This document shows, piece after piece, positions 30,917 to 39,385 of a stretch of DNA of 64,000 nucleotides (position 1 is the first letter of the stretch; the number at the start of each line of letters is the position of its first letter). The stretch covers positions 22,199-86,198 of the forward strand of contig JANYBC010000021.1 of the NCBI GenBank assembly GCA_025360965.1. Reading direction: 5' to 3'. Made by a program: the position numbers and the translations under genes. Source of the DNA: Anaeromyxobacter sp. (GTDB taxonomy: Bacteria > Myxococcota > Myxococcia > Myxococcales > Anaeromyxobacteraceae). The notes under the pieces were generated by a model. It searched no databases. It was not told where the DNA came from and worked only from the letters and a program-made list of their open reading frames with translations.

Positions 30917-30926
30917 CAGCCTGTTA
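30573..30926 (-). mobile_element. Decayed insertion sequence remnant with both terminal inverted repeats
   Basis: 354 bases ending in imperfect inverted repeats: left 30573-30590 (TAGCAGGCTGTTGAAGAA) and right 30909-30926, which reads TAACAGGCTGTTGAGAAA on the other strand, 15 of 18 matching. TAG occurs at both outer edges (30573-30575 and 30925-30927) as a possible target duplication. Inside is a transposase fragment of the IS5/IS1182-like type with most of its middle missing. The element cannot move by itself. Confidence 0.75.
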
Positions 30927-32177
30927 GCGCGCGGGCCCTCTTCGCGGACCTGCCGGATGGCGCCTTACCAATTCCTCTGAGGCCATCTCCACTTCCGCCG
31001 GATACAGTTTGGGGAAGAAGTACGGCACGGTTTCCGCTGGAAAGCCCAAGCACAGTGGCCCCTTGGGGGTTGAGGACTGAAGCAGACCACGGGCTACCAA
31101 CTCCGAGACGATGCTGCGGCCAACTCTTTCCCCGGTCCCAGTGATCCTCGCTGCCTCTCCACGCTGAACCTCGCCACGAGCCAGAACGTCGAGCAGGAGG
31201 CGACCCGCTTCGCGGCGAAGTTCCCTGCGGCTCACCAAGCGCTCCACGTACCCGCCGAGACGGGCCTCGAGCCCCGCAAGTTCCAACAGGCCTGCCATGA
31301 AGTCGATCTGGTCGGTGGCCGTCTCCAGAAAGAACCGGCAGAAGGCCACCAGCCGCGCGTTCGACATGTTCCCGCGTCCGTCCAGGTCCCCCTGCCGCGG
31401 GGAGTCGGCGGCGTTCAGGGCGGCGAAGTAGGCGCTGCGGTTGCGCCCCAGGCCACGGGACATGGTCCAGAGCCCGTGCCCGTCCACGCCGCACCGCGAG
31501 AGGTAGGCGTGGGTGAAGAGCCGGCAGACCCGCCCATTGCCGTCGAGGAACGGGTGGATCCAGGAGAGGCGGTGGTGCGCCGCCGCCGCCGCTACAACCC
31601 GCTGCGCGGCCCCTCCGAGACGGTCCGGGCTGTATTCCTGCTGGAATCGTTCGAGGAACGTGCGGAGTTCTTCTGGTTCCGGCGGGAGGTGGTCCTGGAT
31701 GGCCACCTGGCGGTCCCGGAGGCGGCCGGGTTCCACCTCGATCCGCGTTCCGTCGGGCGCGGCGAGGCCCCGAAACTCGGCTGGCATCCGGTGGTAGAAC
31801 TCACCGTGGATCCACTCGAGGAACGCTGGTGCAGTTGGGTCCAGGGCCGGTTCCGCTTCCAGGCGGCGGTCGATCAGCTCCTGGACCTCAAGGTGCGCCA
31901 GGGCCTCGAGCTGGAGCGCACGCTTGGCGGGATCCGCAGCGTAGTCCCGCCGGAGGGCGCGCTCCACGTCGACGGGATGCGTGTTGTGGCCCTCGATGAG
32001 GTTCGAGTAGTAGCCGTTCATCTGGCGGAGTGCGGCTGCGAGCGGCCGACGCAACTCCGGCCGCAGTGATCCCCCAAGCGCGGCCGCCCCCTGCAGGACG
32101 CCAACTCCAAGCTCCGAGAGACTGCCCGACGGATCCTCTGGAATGTACGGAGTCAAGCGATCGGCGGGACTGATCAT
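30924..32177 (-). CDS. fic: Fic-domain protein (class II, self-inhibited) with C-terminal winged helix
   Basis: 417 residues. The Fic core motif HPFLDGNGRVCR (~residues 205-216) has all catalytic positions, so AMP transfer to a target protein is likely. An N-terminal inhibitory motif of the S/T-x-x-x-E-G type is present (SNLIEGHNT, ~58-66), which puts it in class II, regulated within one chain. The C-terminal third is a helix-turn-helix-like domain (GEAARITGTGERVGRSIVSELVARGLL) and the common ending PYFFPKLYPAEVE. The last ~20 residues run into the IS remnant, whose right end supplies the TAA stop. Target unknown. Confidence 0.9.
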   Translation of the reverse strand: MISPADRLTPYIPEDPSGSLSELGVGVLQGAAALGGSLRPELRRPLAAALRQMNGYYSNLIEGHNTHPVDVERALRRDYAADPAKRALQLEALAHLEVQELIDRRLEAEPALDPTAPAFLEWIHGEFYHRMPAEFRGLAAPDGTRIEVEPGRLRDRQVAIQDHLPPEPEELRTFLERFQQEYSPDRLGGAAQRVVAAAAAHHRLSWIHPFLDGNGRVCRLFTHAYLSRCGVDGHGLWTMSRGLGRNRSAYFAALNAADSPRQGDLDGRGNMSNARLVAFCRFFLETATDQIDFMAGLLELAGLEARLGGYVERLVSRRELRREAGRLLLDVLARGEVQRGEAARITGTGERVGRSIVSELVARGLLQSSTPKGPLCLGFPAETVPYFFPKLYPAEVEMASEELVRRHPAGPRRGPAR

Positions 32178-32300
32178 GGGCTGCCATCATGCCGATCTCA
32201 ATGCCGATCTGCAAGGCTGTAACTTACTGCCAAACAACGATATTATGGAGTTTACGCGTCTGTTAACGCGTCAGTCGTGCCGATCTTAATGCCGATGTCT
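32178..32300 (-). promoter_or_regulatory. fic upstream region with four copies of a ten-base motif
   Basis: ATGCCGATCT-like decamers occur at 32189, 32201, 32277 and 32289 (one or two mismatches in the last two). They form two pairs, each with 12-base start-to-start spacing, 88 bases apart. Between the pairs lies AT-rich DNA with TAATAT on the minus strand (candidate -10) and a doubled ACGCGT. This looks like an operator region for fic. The rest, to 32427, holds nothing I recognise. Confidence 0.45.
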
Positions 32301-32427
32301 AGTGGAGCCAACCGGATAGACACACATGCGTGATACCAAGTGCCCGCGGCGAGCATACGGCTCGGCCCCGCACCGAACCCGTAGGAGGGGTCAGCCGGGG
32401 CCGGGGCGGTCACCCTTCGACAGCCTG

Positions 32428-32913
32428 CTACCCCAGCAGCCCGCGCTCGCGGGCCAGCTCGCCCAGCTTCGCCTTGACCCGCTCGAACCGCTTCATCAAC
32501 GTGGCCGGGTCGACCGCCGTGCCCTCGGCGGCCAGCACCTCGGCCACCTCGCTCCAAGAGAGCTGCTGGTCGATGCGCAGCACCAGCAGCGAGCGGTCCT
32601 CCTTGCTGAGCGCCTGGCGCAGCTCATCGAGTGCCTGGCGCTGCCGCTCCACCACCACCACCGACCTCGTCCGGATCGAGTCGGCCAGCGCCGAGGCCTG
32701 GCCGCTCGAGAGCCGCTGGCCGCGGAAGCCGGGCAGGCCGGTCCAGACGTTCTCCGACCACTGCGAGAAGGCGTCGGCGGCGTCCTCCTCGACGCGCAGC
32801 ATGGAGCGCAGGTAGCGCAGGATGGCCGGGCCGAGCGCCTCGATGAGCGCGGTGGCGGCGCCGTCGGGGCCGTCCGCTGCGAGCCGTTCGCGTACCTGCT
32901 GGTAGAGCTCCAT
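32428..32913 (-). CDS. ECF sigma-factor-like protein lacking the usual region 2.3-2.4
   Basis: 161 residues. The start resembles sigma region 2.1-2.2 (ILRYLRSMLRVEEDAADAFSQWSENVWTGLPGFRG) and the end resembles region 4 (LDELRQALSKEDRSLLVLRIDQQLSWSEVAEVL... MKRFERVKAKL). The helix normally following FRG (of the RTWLYRIARN type, for -10 melting/recognition) is missing; the sequence jumps to QRLSSGQASALADSIRTRS. ATG 32913 has a TACCAT box 7 bases upstream. Divergent from the coiled-coil gene, 79 bases apart. It may be defective, an anti-sigma-like decoy, or a specialised regulator. Confidence 0.65.
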   Translation of the reverse strand: MELYQQVRERLAADGPDGAATALIEALGPAILRYLRSMLRVEEDAADAFSQWSENVWTGLPGFRGQRLSSGQASALADSIRTRSVVVVERQRQALDELRQALSKEDRSLLVLRIDQQLSWSEVAEVLAAEGTAVDPATLMKRFERVKAKLGELARERGLLG

Positions 32914-32992
32914 GGCGGCGATGGTATCGACTCGGCCCGGCCTCGGCCACTTCAGCGACAGGCCCGCCGCGCCGGGGTAACATCGCGCCATC

Positions 32993-35644
32993 ATGGCCTC
33001 CTTCTTCGCGCGCCACGGCGCCGGTGAGATCCTCGCCCGCTACAGCTTCATCGAGCCCCTGCTCCCCGGGCGCCGGGTCCTCGAGCTCGGCGCCGCGGCC
33101 GTCACCGGCGGCGCCAGCGCGCTGCTGCTGGCCGAGCGGGGGGCCGCGGCGGTGCTGTCGCTCACCGAGGGGAGCGAGGCCCTGGAGACGGCGCGGTCGG
33201 CCGGGCACCACCCCTTCGTCCGCTTCGACGACGCCTCCCCCGACCAGCTCCCGGCCGGCGCCTTCGATCTGGTGCTGCTGGCCGACGGCGCCGCCCTGGC
33301 CGACGACCCGGCCCGGCTCACCGCCCTTCGCCGGCTGCTGGCCCCGGGCGGCCACCTGGTCACCGCCATCCCGGCCGCCGGCGGCCGCTCGCTCGCCGAG
33401 CTGGCCGGCGACACCACGCCGGTGCAGAGCCCGAGCTACGAGACCTTCATCGCCGCCCTGACCGAGCACTTCCCCTGGGTCGAGGTGGCCACGCAGTCGG
33501 CCTCGGTCGGCTACATCATCGCCGTCCCGCCGCCGGAGGGATCCGAGGCCGAGGTGAGCATCGACGGCTCGCAGGCCGGCGACGCCGACGCGGCCGCCTA
33601 CGTGGTGCTCTGTGGCGAGGGGCCGACCGGCCTCGGCGGGATCACCATGGTGGCGCTCCCCTCGAGGCAGCTGCTCGACGCCGCCGCGGGTGCGCGCCAT
33701 GCGGCGGTGGAGGGTGCGGCCCAGGCCGGCGGCGCGGCGGCGGCCCTCGAGGCCCGGGTCGCGGCGCTCTCGGCGGCCGGCGAGGCGGCCAGCGCCGAGC
33801 TGATCCGGCTGACCGAGGAGCGGGCCGGGCTGGCGGCGGAGCGCGACACGCTCATGCTGCAACGGCAGCTGGCGCTCGAGGAGCGTGAGGCGCTGCTGCA
33901 AGACCGCGAGGCGGCCATGGCCGGCGAGGCCGAGGCCCGCGCGGCGCTGGAGCAGCTCTCCAAGGAGCGGCAGGGGAGCGCCGCCGGCCATCGCGAGCTG
34001 GAGCAGTCGCTGGAGCGGCTGCGCGGCGTCGAGGCGCTCTGCGATGCCGAGCGGGAGGCGGGCGCCGCGGCGCGGACCGACGCCGAGCGGCTCGGCAGCC
34101 AGCTCGGGCTGCGCGAGCGCGAGCTCGGCGAGCTGCGGAGCCAGCAGGAGGGGCTGCGGCAGCGGTTGGCCGAGGCCGAGCTGGAGGTGGCGCGGCTCGG
34201 CGAGGAGCAGACCCGGGCGGTCACCGAGCTGGCCGAGCGGTCGAGCTCAGGCGCCGAGGCCGAGGCCGGGCTGCAGGCGGCGAGGGCGGAGGCCCAGGCG
34301 GCCAGAAGCCTGCTGGAAGGCTCGCTCACGCGCATCGACGCTGCCGAGGCGCGAGTGCTGGAGCTGGAGGAGGGTCTCGACGGGCGGGTCACCGAGCTGA
34401 GCGCTCTGCGCGTCGAGCTGGAGGCGGAGCGGGCCCAGCTGGGCGGCGCCGCCGAGCTGGAGATCACCTTGCGGGCGCGAGCCGAGGTCTCGGAGCTGGC
34501 GCTGCTCGAGGCCCGCGCCGGGCTCGACCGGCTGCGCGAGGAGGCGGTGACGGCGCGCGGCGAGTCGGACGTGGCCCTGCGGGAGATCGACGAGGCGCGC
34601 GGCGAGGCCTCGCGGGCCACCGCGGTGCTGGCCGAGCTGCGGGTCGAGCTGCGGGCCACCGGCGAGGCGCTGGAGGAGGCGCGCGGCCAGCTCGACCTGG
34701 CGCGGGCCGAGGCCGAGCTGCAGCGCGCCCAGCTGGAGGAGCTGCGCACCACCCCGCCGCCGCCCCCGGTGGAGCTGCAATCGCCGGAGCAGGAGGCGCG
34801 GCTGGCCGAGCTCAGCGGCGAGGTCGAGCGGCTCGGGGCCGAGGCCACCCGGCTGGTGGCGCAGGCGTCGCTAGCCGCGGGCGAGCGCGACGGGATCGCG
34901 GCGCAGCTCGAGGAGGCCCACCGCCAGGCCGACACCGAGCGCGAGCAGCTGGTGGCCCAGCTCGACGAGGCCCGGGCCATCATCCAGGGCGCGGCCGACC
35001 GGCTGCGCGAGCTCGAGGCGCAGCGCAGCTCGGCCGAGGCCGAGGCGCGGCTGCAGCGGGAGCGGGCTGGAGAGGCGCTGGGCCGGGCGCGCGACGCCGA
35101 GGGGGCGCTGGTCGAGGCGAGGAGGGCCACCGAGGCGGCCCAGGGCCAGGCGGCCGAGATCGACGCCGAGCTGCAGGCCATCCGCTGGGAGAAGGAGGAG
35201 GTCGAGCAGCGGCTCACCGCGCTGCAGCAGCGCGAAGGCCAGGAGCAGGCCGGTCGGGGCGATGCCGCGGCGGCCGAGGTGGCACGGCTGCGGGCCGAGC
35301 TCGAGGCGCTCCGCGGAGAGCAGGAGCCGCTGCGGGCCGAGTTGGCCCGGGTGCGGGGCACCGAGGAGGCCCGCGAGCTGGAGCTGGAGGGGCTGCGCGC
35401 CGAGCTGGTGCGGGTGCAGGGCGAGCTGGCCGAGCAGGCCACCTCCCCGAGCCTCGACGTGGCGCCCGAGATGCTCACCCGGCTGGTGGCCGAGAAGGAG
35501 CAGCTGGCCGCCGCCATCGCCGACCGCGACCTCAAGCTTTCGCGGCTCCACCGCGAGGTCACCGACAAGACCGAGCGGCTGGGCCGGCTGGCCGTCGAGC
35601 TGGGCGAGCTCAAGGCCAAGGGGATCGGGAAGATTTTCCGCTAG
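32993..35644 (+). CDS. Methyltransferase-like domain fused to a ~620-residue coiled coil
   Basis: 883 residues. Residues ~1-200 look like a Rossmann SAM-methyltransferase fold: LLPGRRVLELGAAAVTGGAS (motif I), FDLVLLADGAALADD (motif II region), LRRLLAPGGHLVTAIPA; the Gly-rich loop is unusual and catalysis is uncertain. From ~245 to ~860 there is almost continuous Leu/Ala/Glu/Arg heptad coiled coil, with a Pro break (TPPPPPVELQSPEQE) near 590. The C-terminus is basic (KAKGIGKIFR). TAACAT ends 9 bases before the ATG. Architecture recalls myxobacterial polarity/motility scaffolds; the PilZ gene follows 21 bases on. Confidence 0.75.
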   Translation: MASFFARHGAGEILARYSFIEPLLPGRRVLELGAAAVTGGASALLLAERGAAAVLSLTEGSEALETARSAGHHPFVRFDDASPDQLPAGAFDLVLLADGAALADDPARLTALRRLLAPGGHLVTAIPAAGGRSLAELAGDTTPVQSPSYETFIAALTEHFPWVEVATQSASVGYIIAVPPPEGSEAEVSIDGSQAGDADAAAYVVLCGEGPTGLGGITMVALPSRQLLDAAAGARHAAVEGAAQAGGAAAALEARVAALSAAGEAASAELIRLTEERAGLAAERDTLMLQRQLALEEREALLQDREAAMAGEAEARAALEQLSKERQGSAAGHRELEQSLERLRGVEALCDAEREAGAAARTDAERLGSQLGLRERELGELRSQQEGLRQRLAEAELEVARLGEEQTRAVTELAERSSSGAEAEAGLQAARAEAQAARSLLEGSLTRIDAAEARVLELEEGLDGRVTELSALRVELEAERAQLGGAAELEITLRARAEVSELALLEARAGLDRLREEAVTARGESDVALREIDEARGEASRATAVLAELRVELRATGEALEEARGQLDLARAEAELQRAQLEELRTTPPPPPVELQSPEQEARLAELSGEVERLGAEATRLVAQASLAAGERDGIAAQLEEAHRQADTEREQLVAQLDEARAIIQGAADRLRELEAQRSSAEAEARLQRERAGEALGRARDAEGALVEARRATEAAQGQAAEIDAELQAIRWEKEEVEQRLTALQQREGQEQAGRGDAAAAEVARLRAELEALRGEQEPLRAELARVRGTEEARELELEGLRAELVRVQGELAEQATSPSLDVAPEMLTRLVAEKEQLAAAIADRDLKLSRLHREVTDKTERLGRLAVELGELKAKGIGKIFR

Positions 35645-35665
35645 CTGGGTGCTATCTTCCCGGGC

Positions 35666-36238
35666 GTGAGCGACCCGACGCGCCGATACGAGCGGATCGA
35701 GATTGAACTCCCGGTCCGGCTCTTCATCCCCGGGCACGACGGCCTGAAGTTCGAGGCCTACTGCACCTCCCGCAACCTCGGCCTGGGCGGCCTCTTCGTC
35801 GCCTCCAGCTTCCTGCTGCCCGAGGGGCTCGGCGTCCACGTCGAGCTCAAGCTCCCCGACAAGCTGCTGGTGGTCCGGTCCACCGTGGCCCACGCGGTCC
35901 AGCTCGAAGACGACGAGCTGGCGCCGGGCATGGGGATCGAGTTCCTCGACGTCGACGCCCACGGCCGCGAGACGCTGCTGCGCTACTTCACGCCGCAGCG
36001 CTACCAGGCCTTCTTCAAGGACTTCATCGGCGAGTTCCCCCACCTCAAGAAGGACCTCCCGCTCCCCGACGTCTCCCTGATGCTCAACCTCTGGGAGGAG
36101 TGGAAGGTGAAGCAGGAGGGCGGTCCGGCCTTCACCGCGTCGGGTGCGCCCCCGGCCACGGCGCGCCGCGCCGGTGACGCCACCGCCAGCCCGCCCCGCC
36201 ACGGGGCCCGCCCGGCCCCGCGCCGCCCCCGGCGCTGA
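35666..36238 (+). CDS. PilZ-domain c-di-GMP-binding-type protein
   Basis: 190 residues. PilZ domain at ~1-105 with the RxxxR motif (RRYER at residues 5-9) and a second motif SRNLGLGGLFV, where canonical PilZ has D/N-x-S-x-x-G; here the Ser is Gly, which may weaken c-di-GMP binding. Residues ~110-150 add a helical segment (YFTPQRYQAFFKDFIGEFPHL), followed by a disordered Pro/Ala/Arg tail. GTG start, no Shine-Dalgarno, TATCTT box ending 7 bases upstream. It follows the coiled-coil gene and probably acts with it. Confidence 0.85.
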   Translation: MSDPTRRYERIEIELPVRLFIPGHDGLKFEAYCTSRNLGLGGLFVASSFLLPEGLGVHVELKLPDKLLVVRSTVAHAVQLEDDELAPGMGIEFLDVDAHGRETLLRYFTPQRYQAFFKDFIGEFPHLKKDLPLPDVSLMLNLWEEWKVKQEGGPAFTASGAPPATARRAGDATASPPRHGARPAPRRPRR

Positions 36239-36263
36239 GCCGCCCCAGGCGCGCACGCACCCG

Positions 36264-38441
36264 ATGGCACCGGTCCGTCTCGCCTTCCTGTGGCACATGC
36301 ACCAGCCCCTCTACCGGGAGCCGGAGACGGGCGAGTACCTCATGCCCTGGGTGCGGCTCCACGCCACCCGCTCCTACTACGACATGGCCTGGATGCTGGA
36401 ACGCCACCCCGGCATCCGCTGCACCGTCAACTTCACGCCGGTGCTCCTCGAGCAGCTCGAGGAGTACGTCGCCGGGACCGCCCGCGACCGCTTCCTCGAC
36501 CTCACCGCCCGCCCGGCCGCCGACCTCTCCCCCGAGGAGCGCGAGGCGGTGCTGCGCCAGTTCTTCATGGTCGACTGGGAGACCAACATCCGGCCGCTGC
36601 CCCGCTACTGGGAGCTGCTCCACCGCCGCGGCCGCGACCTGCGAAGCGTCGACTTCGAGCGGGTGGCGGCCGGCTTCACGACCCAGGAGCTGACCGACCT
36701 GCAGGTGCTCTTCAACCTCTCCTGGGTCGGCTTCGGGGGGCTCCGCGACGACCCGGGCCTTCAGGCGCTGCGCGACAAGGGCCAGGGGTTCGACGCCGGC
36801 GACATCGACTACCTGGTGGCCGGGCAGCGCCGGCTCCTGGCCGCGGTGGTGCCGCGCTGGCGGCTGCTGTCCGAGCGGGGTCAGGTGGAGCTGAGCTCGA
36901 CGCCCTATTACCACCCCATCCTGCCGCTGGTCTGCGACAGCGACGCTGCCCACCGAGCGCTGCCCGGGCTGGAGCTGCCGCCCCGCTTCCGCCGCGTCGA
37001 GGACGCCCGCTGGCAGGTGCGCGAAGCCATCGAGAGCCACGCCCGCCGCTTCGGGGCGCCGCCGGCCGGGATGTGGCCGGCCGAGGGGTCGGTCTCGCCC
37101 GAGGCGCTCGAGGTGCTGGCCAGCGAGGGGGTCGGCTGGGCCTGCTCCGACGAGGGCGTGCTGCTGCACTCGCTGCCTCCCGACGCCTCGCGCAACGCTT
37201 CGGTCTACCGGCCCTGGCGGGTGGCGGCCGGCGCTGGCGGCGAGATGAAGATGCTCTTCCGCGACCGCTCGCTCTCCGACCTGATCGGCTTCAACTACGC
37301 CCGCGCCGGCGCCGTCGAGGCGGCCACCGACCTGACTAACCGGGTCGAGGAGATCGGCCGGACCTGGCTGCGCGAGGGCAACCACGGCCCGGCCACGGTC
37401 GGCGTCTTCCTCGACGGCGAGAATGCCTGGGAGCACTACCCGAACTCGGGGTTTGACTTCCTGGACGCCCTCTGGAGCCGGATCGAGTCGCGGCCGACGA
37501 TCACCACCACCACCGTGGGCGACGCGGTCAGGGACGCCGCCGGCCCGGTCATCGAGCGCATCCACTCGGGGAGCTGGATCGAGGCCTCCTTCCGGATCTG
37601 GATCGGCCACGCCGAGGACCGACGCGGCTGGACCGCGCTCGGCAAGGCCCGCGACGCCGTGGAGGCCGCCGAGCGGGCCGGCGGTGACGGCGAGCGGCTC
37701 AAGCGGGCGCTGCGCCACTGCTATGCCGCCGAGGGCTCCGACTGGTTCTGGTGGTACGGCGACGACTTCGCCTCCGAGCAGCTGGCCGAGTTCGATGCCC
37801 TCTTCCGGGGTCACGTGGCGCGGGCGGCCCGGCTGGTCGGGGCGCTGCCGCCGCCCGAGGCGCTCGAGCCGATCAAGCACGTCGAGGCGACCGCGGCCAG
37901 CGCCGAGGCCCGGCCGTTGCGCGACCCGACCGTGCTCTTCACGCCCGTCCTCGACGGGCGCGAGACCTCCTTCTTCGAGTGGCAGGGCTCGGGTCTCTAC
38001 CGCCCGGGCCAGCCGCGAGGCTCGATGTACGGCGATGCCCAGGCCTTCGGCGTGCTCCGCTTCGGCTTCGACCTCGCGGCGCTCCACCTCCGGCTCGATC
38101 CGGCCGAGTCGTCCACCCGCGCCGCCGAGATCGGCAACCACCTGCGGCTCGAGCTGGTGAGCCGCGGCCGCCAGGTCGAGGTCGACTTCGAACTGGTGCC
38201 GGACGGCCTGGCGCGGGGCGGGCGGGTGCCGGGCGGAGAGGAGGCGGGGCGGGCGGCCTACCTCGACGTGGTGGAGCTGTCGATCCCCTTCGCGGCCCTC
38301 GGGCTGGCCCCCGGAGACAAGGTGGCGCTGGCGGTCCACGTCCTGCGCAGCCAGGTCGAGGTGGAGCGGCTGCCGCGCTACGGCTTCGTCAACGTCACGG
38401 TCCCGGACAGCGACTTCGACGGCGTCAACTGGCGGGTCTGA
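36264..38441 (+). CDS. Glycoside hydrolase family 57 (alpha-amylase/amylopullulanase-like)
   Basis: 725 residues. GH57 conserved regions are visible: WHMHQPLY (region 1), GMWPAEGSVSPEAL with the nucleophile-position Glu (region 3), and VFLDGENAWEHYP with the acid/base-position Asp (region 4). The start of the catalytic domain resembles amylopullulanase/alpha-amylase members more than the GH57 branching enzymes. The C-terminal ~170 residues form a beta-rich accessory domain. ATG 36264 is used; the longer frame adds only an Arg/Pro-rich stretch. No signal peptide, so it likely acts on cytosolic glycogen or maltodextrin, with galT and glgA nearby. Confidence 0.88.
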   Translation: MAPVRLAFLWHMHQPLYREPETGEYLMPWVRLHATRSYYDMAWMLERHPGIRCTVNFTPVLLEQLEEYVAGTARDRFLDLTARPAADLSPEEREAVLRQFFMVDWETNIRPLPRYWELLHRRGRDLRSVDFERVAAGFTTQELTDLQVLFNLSWVGFGGLRDDPGLQALRDKGQGFDAGDIDYLVAGQRRLLAAVVPRWRLLSERGQVELSSTPYYHPILPLVCDSDAAHRALPGLELPPRFRRVEDARWQVREAIESHARRFGAPPAGMWPAEGSVSPEALEVLASEGVGWACSDEGVLLHSLPPDASRNASVYRPWRVAAGAGGEMKMLFRDRSLSDLIGFNYARAGAVEAATDLTNRVEEIGRTWLREGNHGPATVGVFLDGENAWEHYPNSGFDFLDALWSRIESRPTITTTTVGDAVRDAAGPVIERIHSGSWIEASFRIWIGHAEDRRGWTALGKARDAVEAAERAGGDGERLKRALRHCYAAEGSDWFWWYGDDFASEQLAEFDALFRGHVARAARLVGALPPPEALEPIKHVEATAASAEARPLRDPTVLFTPVLDGRETSFFEWQGSGLYRPGQPRGSMYGDAQAFGVLRFGFDLAALHLRLDPAESSTRAAEIGNHLRLELVSRGRQVEVDFELVPDGLARGGRVPGGEEAGRAAYLDVVELSIPFAALGLAPGDKVALAVHVLRSQVEVERLPRYGFVNVTVPDSDFDGVNWRV

Positions 38442-38453
38442 CTGGGGGCAGCC

Positions 38454-39299
38454 ATGAAGCTCACGCTCGGCATCTCACCCTGCCCGAACGACACCTTCAT
38501 CTTCGACGCCCTGGTCAACGGCCGGCTCGACACCGGCGGCCTCGAGCTCGAGGTGCTCCACGAGGACGTGCAGACCCTGAACCAGTGGGCGCTGGCCGGC
38601 CGGCTCGACGTCACCAAGCTGAGCGCCGGCGTGCTCCCCGAGGTGGCCGGACGCTACGCCCTGCTCGACGCCGGCGGGGCGCTCGGGCGCGGGGTGGGGC
38701 CGCTGCTGGTGGCCCGGCCCGGCACGATCTTCGACCCGGCCACCTCGACGGTGGCGCTCCCCGGCCAGCAGACCACCGCCCACCTGCTCTTCTCGCTGGT
38801 CCACCCCGGCGCCACCGGGAAGCGCTTCCTGGTCTTCTCGGCCATCGAGGCGGCGGTGGCCAGCGGCGAGGTGGACGCCGGCGTGATCATCCACGAGGGG
38901 CGCTTCACCTACGCGGCCCACGGCCTGGTGAGGCTGCTCGACCTCGGCGAGGCCTGGGAGGCGCGGACCGGCGCGCCCATTCCGCTGGGCGGGATCGTGG
39001 CCCGGCGCTCGCTGGGGCCGGCGCTGCTGCGGCGGCTCGACGGCCTGGTGCGCGCCAGCGTCGAGGCGGCCTGGGCCGGCGGCGGCCAGCTCTCGCCCTA
39101 CGTGAGGCAGCACGCCCAGGAGCTGGAGGAGGCGGTGATGCGGCAGCACATCGACCTCTACGTCAACGAGCACTCGCGCTCGCTCGGGGCCGAGGGGCGG
39201 CGCGCCGTCGAGACCCTGCTGGCGGTCCACGCCCGGATGTCGGGGAAGGTGCCCCTCGGCCTCGGCGACGTCCTCGCCCCGCACCTGCTCGCCGGCTGA
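38454..39299 (+). CDS. mqnD: 1,4-dihydroxy-6-naphthoate synthase (futalosine menaquinone pathway)
   Basis: 281 residues matching MqnD: LGISPCPNDTFIFDALVNGR at the N-terminus, VTKLSAGVLPEVAGRYALLDAGGALGRGVGPLLVA, VDAGVIIHEGRFTY, and GAPIPLGGIVARRSLG. Converts cyclic dehypoxanthinyl futalosine to 1,4-dihydroxy-6-naphthoate. Shows that the organism makes menaquinone by the futalosine route, which fits the menaquinol-linked cytochromes at 17-20 kb. It follows GH57 by 12 bases; other mqn genes are not in the window. ATG preceded by GGGGGCAG-type purine-rich sequence. Confidence 0.95.
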   Translation: MKLTLGISPCPNDTFIFDALVNGRLDTGGLELEVLHEDVQTLNQWALAGRLDVTKLSAGVLPEVAGRYALLDAGGALGRGVGPLLVARPGTIFDPATSTVALPGQQTTAHLLFSLVHPGATGKRFLVFSAIEAAVASGEVDAGVIIHEGRFTYAAHGLVRLLDLGEAWEARTGAPIPLGGIVARRSLGPALLRRLDGLVRASVEAAWAGGGQLSPYVRQHAQELEEAVMRQHIDLYVNEHSRSLGAEGRRAVETLLAVHARMSGKVPLGLGDVLAPHLLAG

Positions 39300-39385
39300 C
39301 GGGCCGCACCCCCCCCCCCGCCAGCGGCGCCGACGGCCACACGGGGTCTGCCCCGCCGGGGGCTTCTCGGCTATGTTTCGCCGGC

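Noticed and set aside
32189-32298. Short regularly spaced repeats considered as a mini-CRISPR
   Set aside because: The units are only ten bases with 2-base and 66-base gaps, no cas genes are near, and they sit at a promoter.
39309-39319. Run of 11 cytosines as a phase-variation tract
   Set aside because: It lies in the gap between mqnD and the MFS gene, outside any reading frame and upstream of the apparent -10 box; no switching mechanism can be supported from one sequence.
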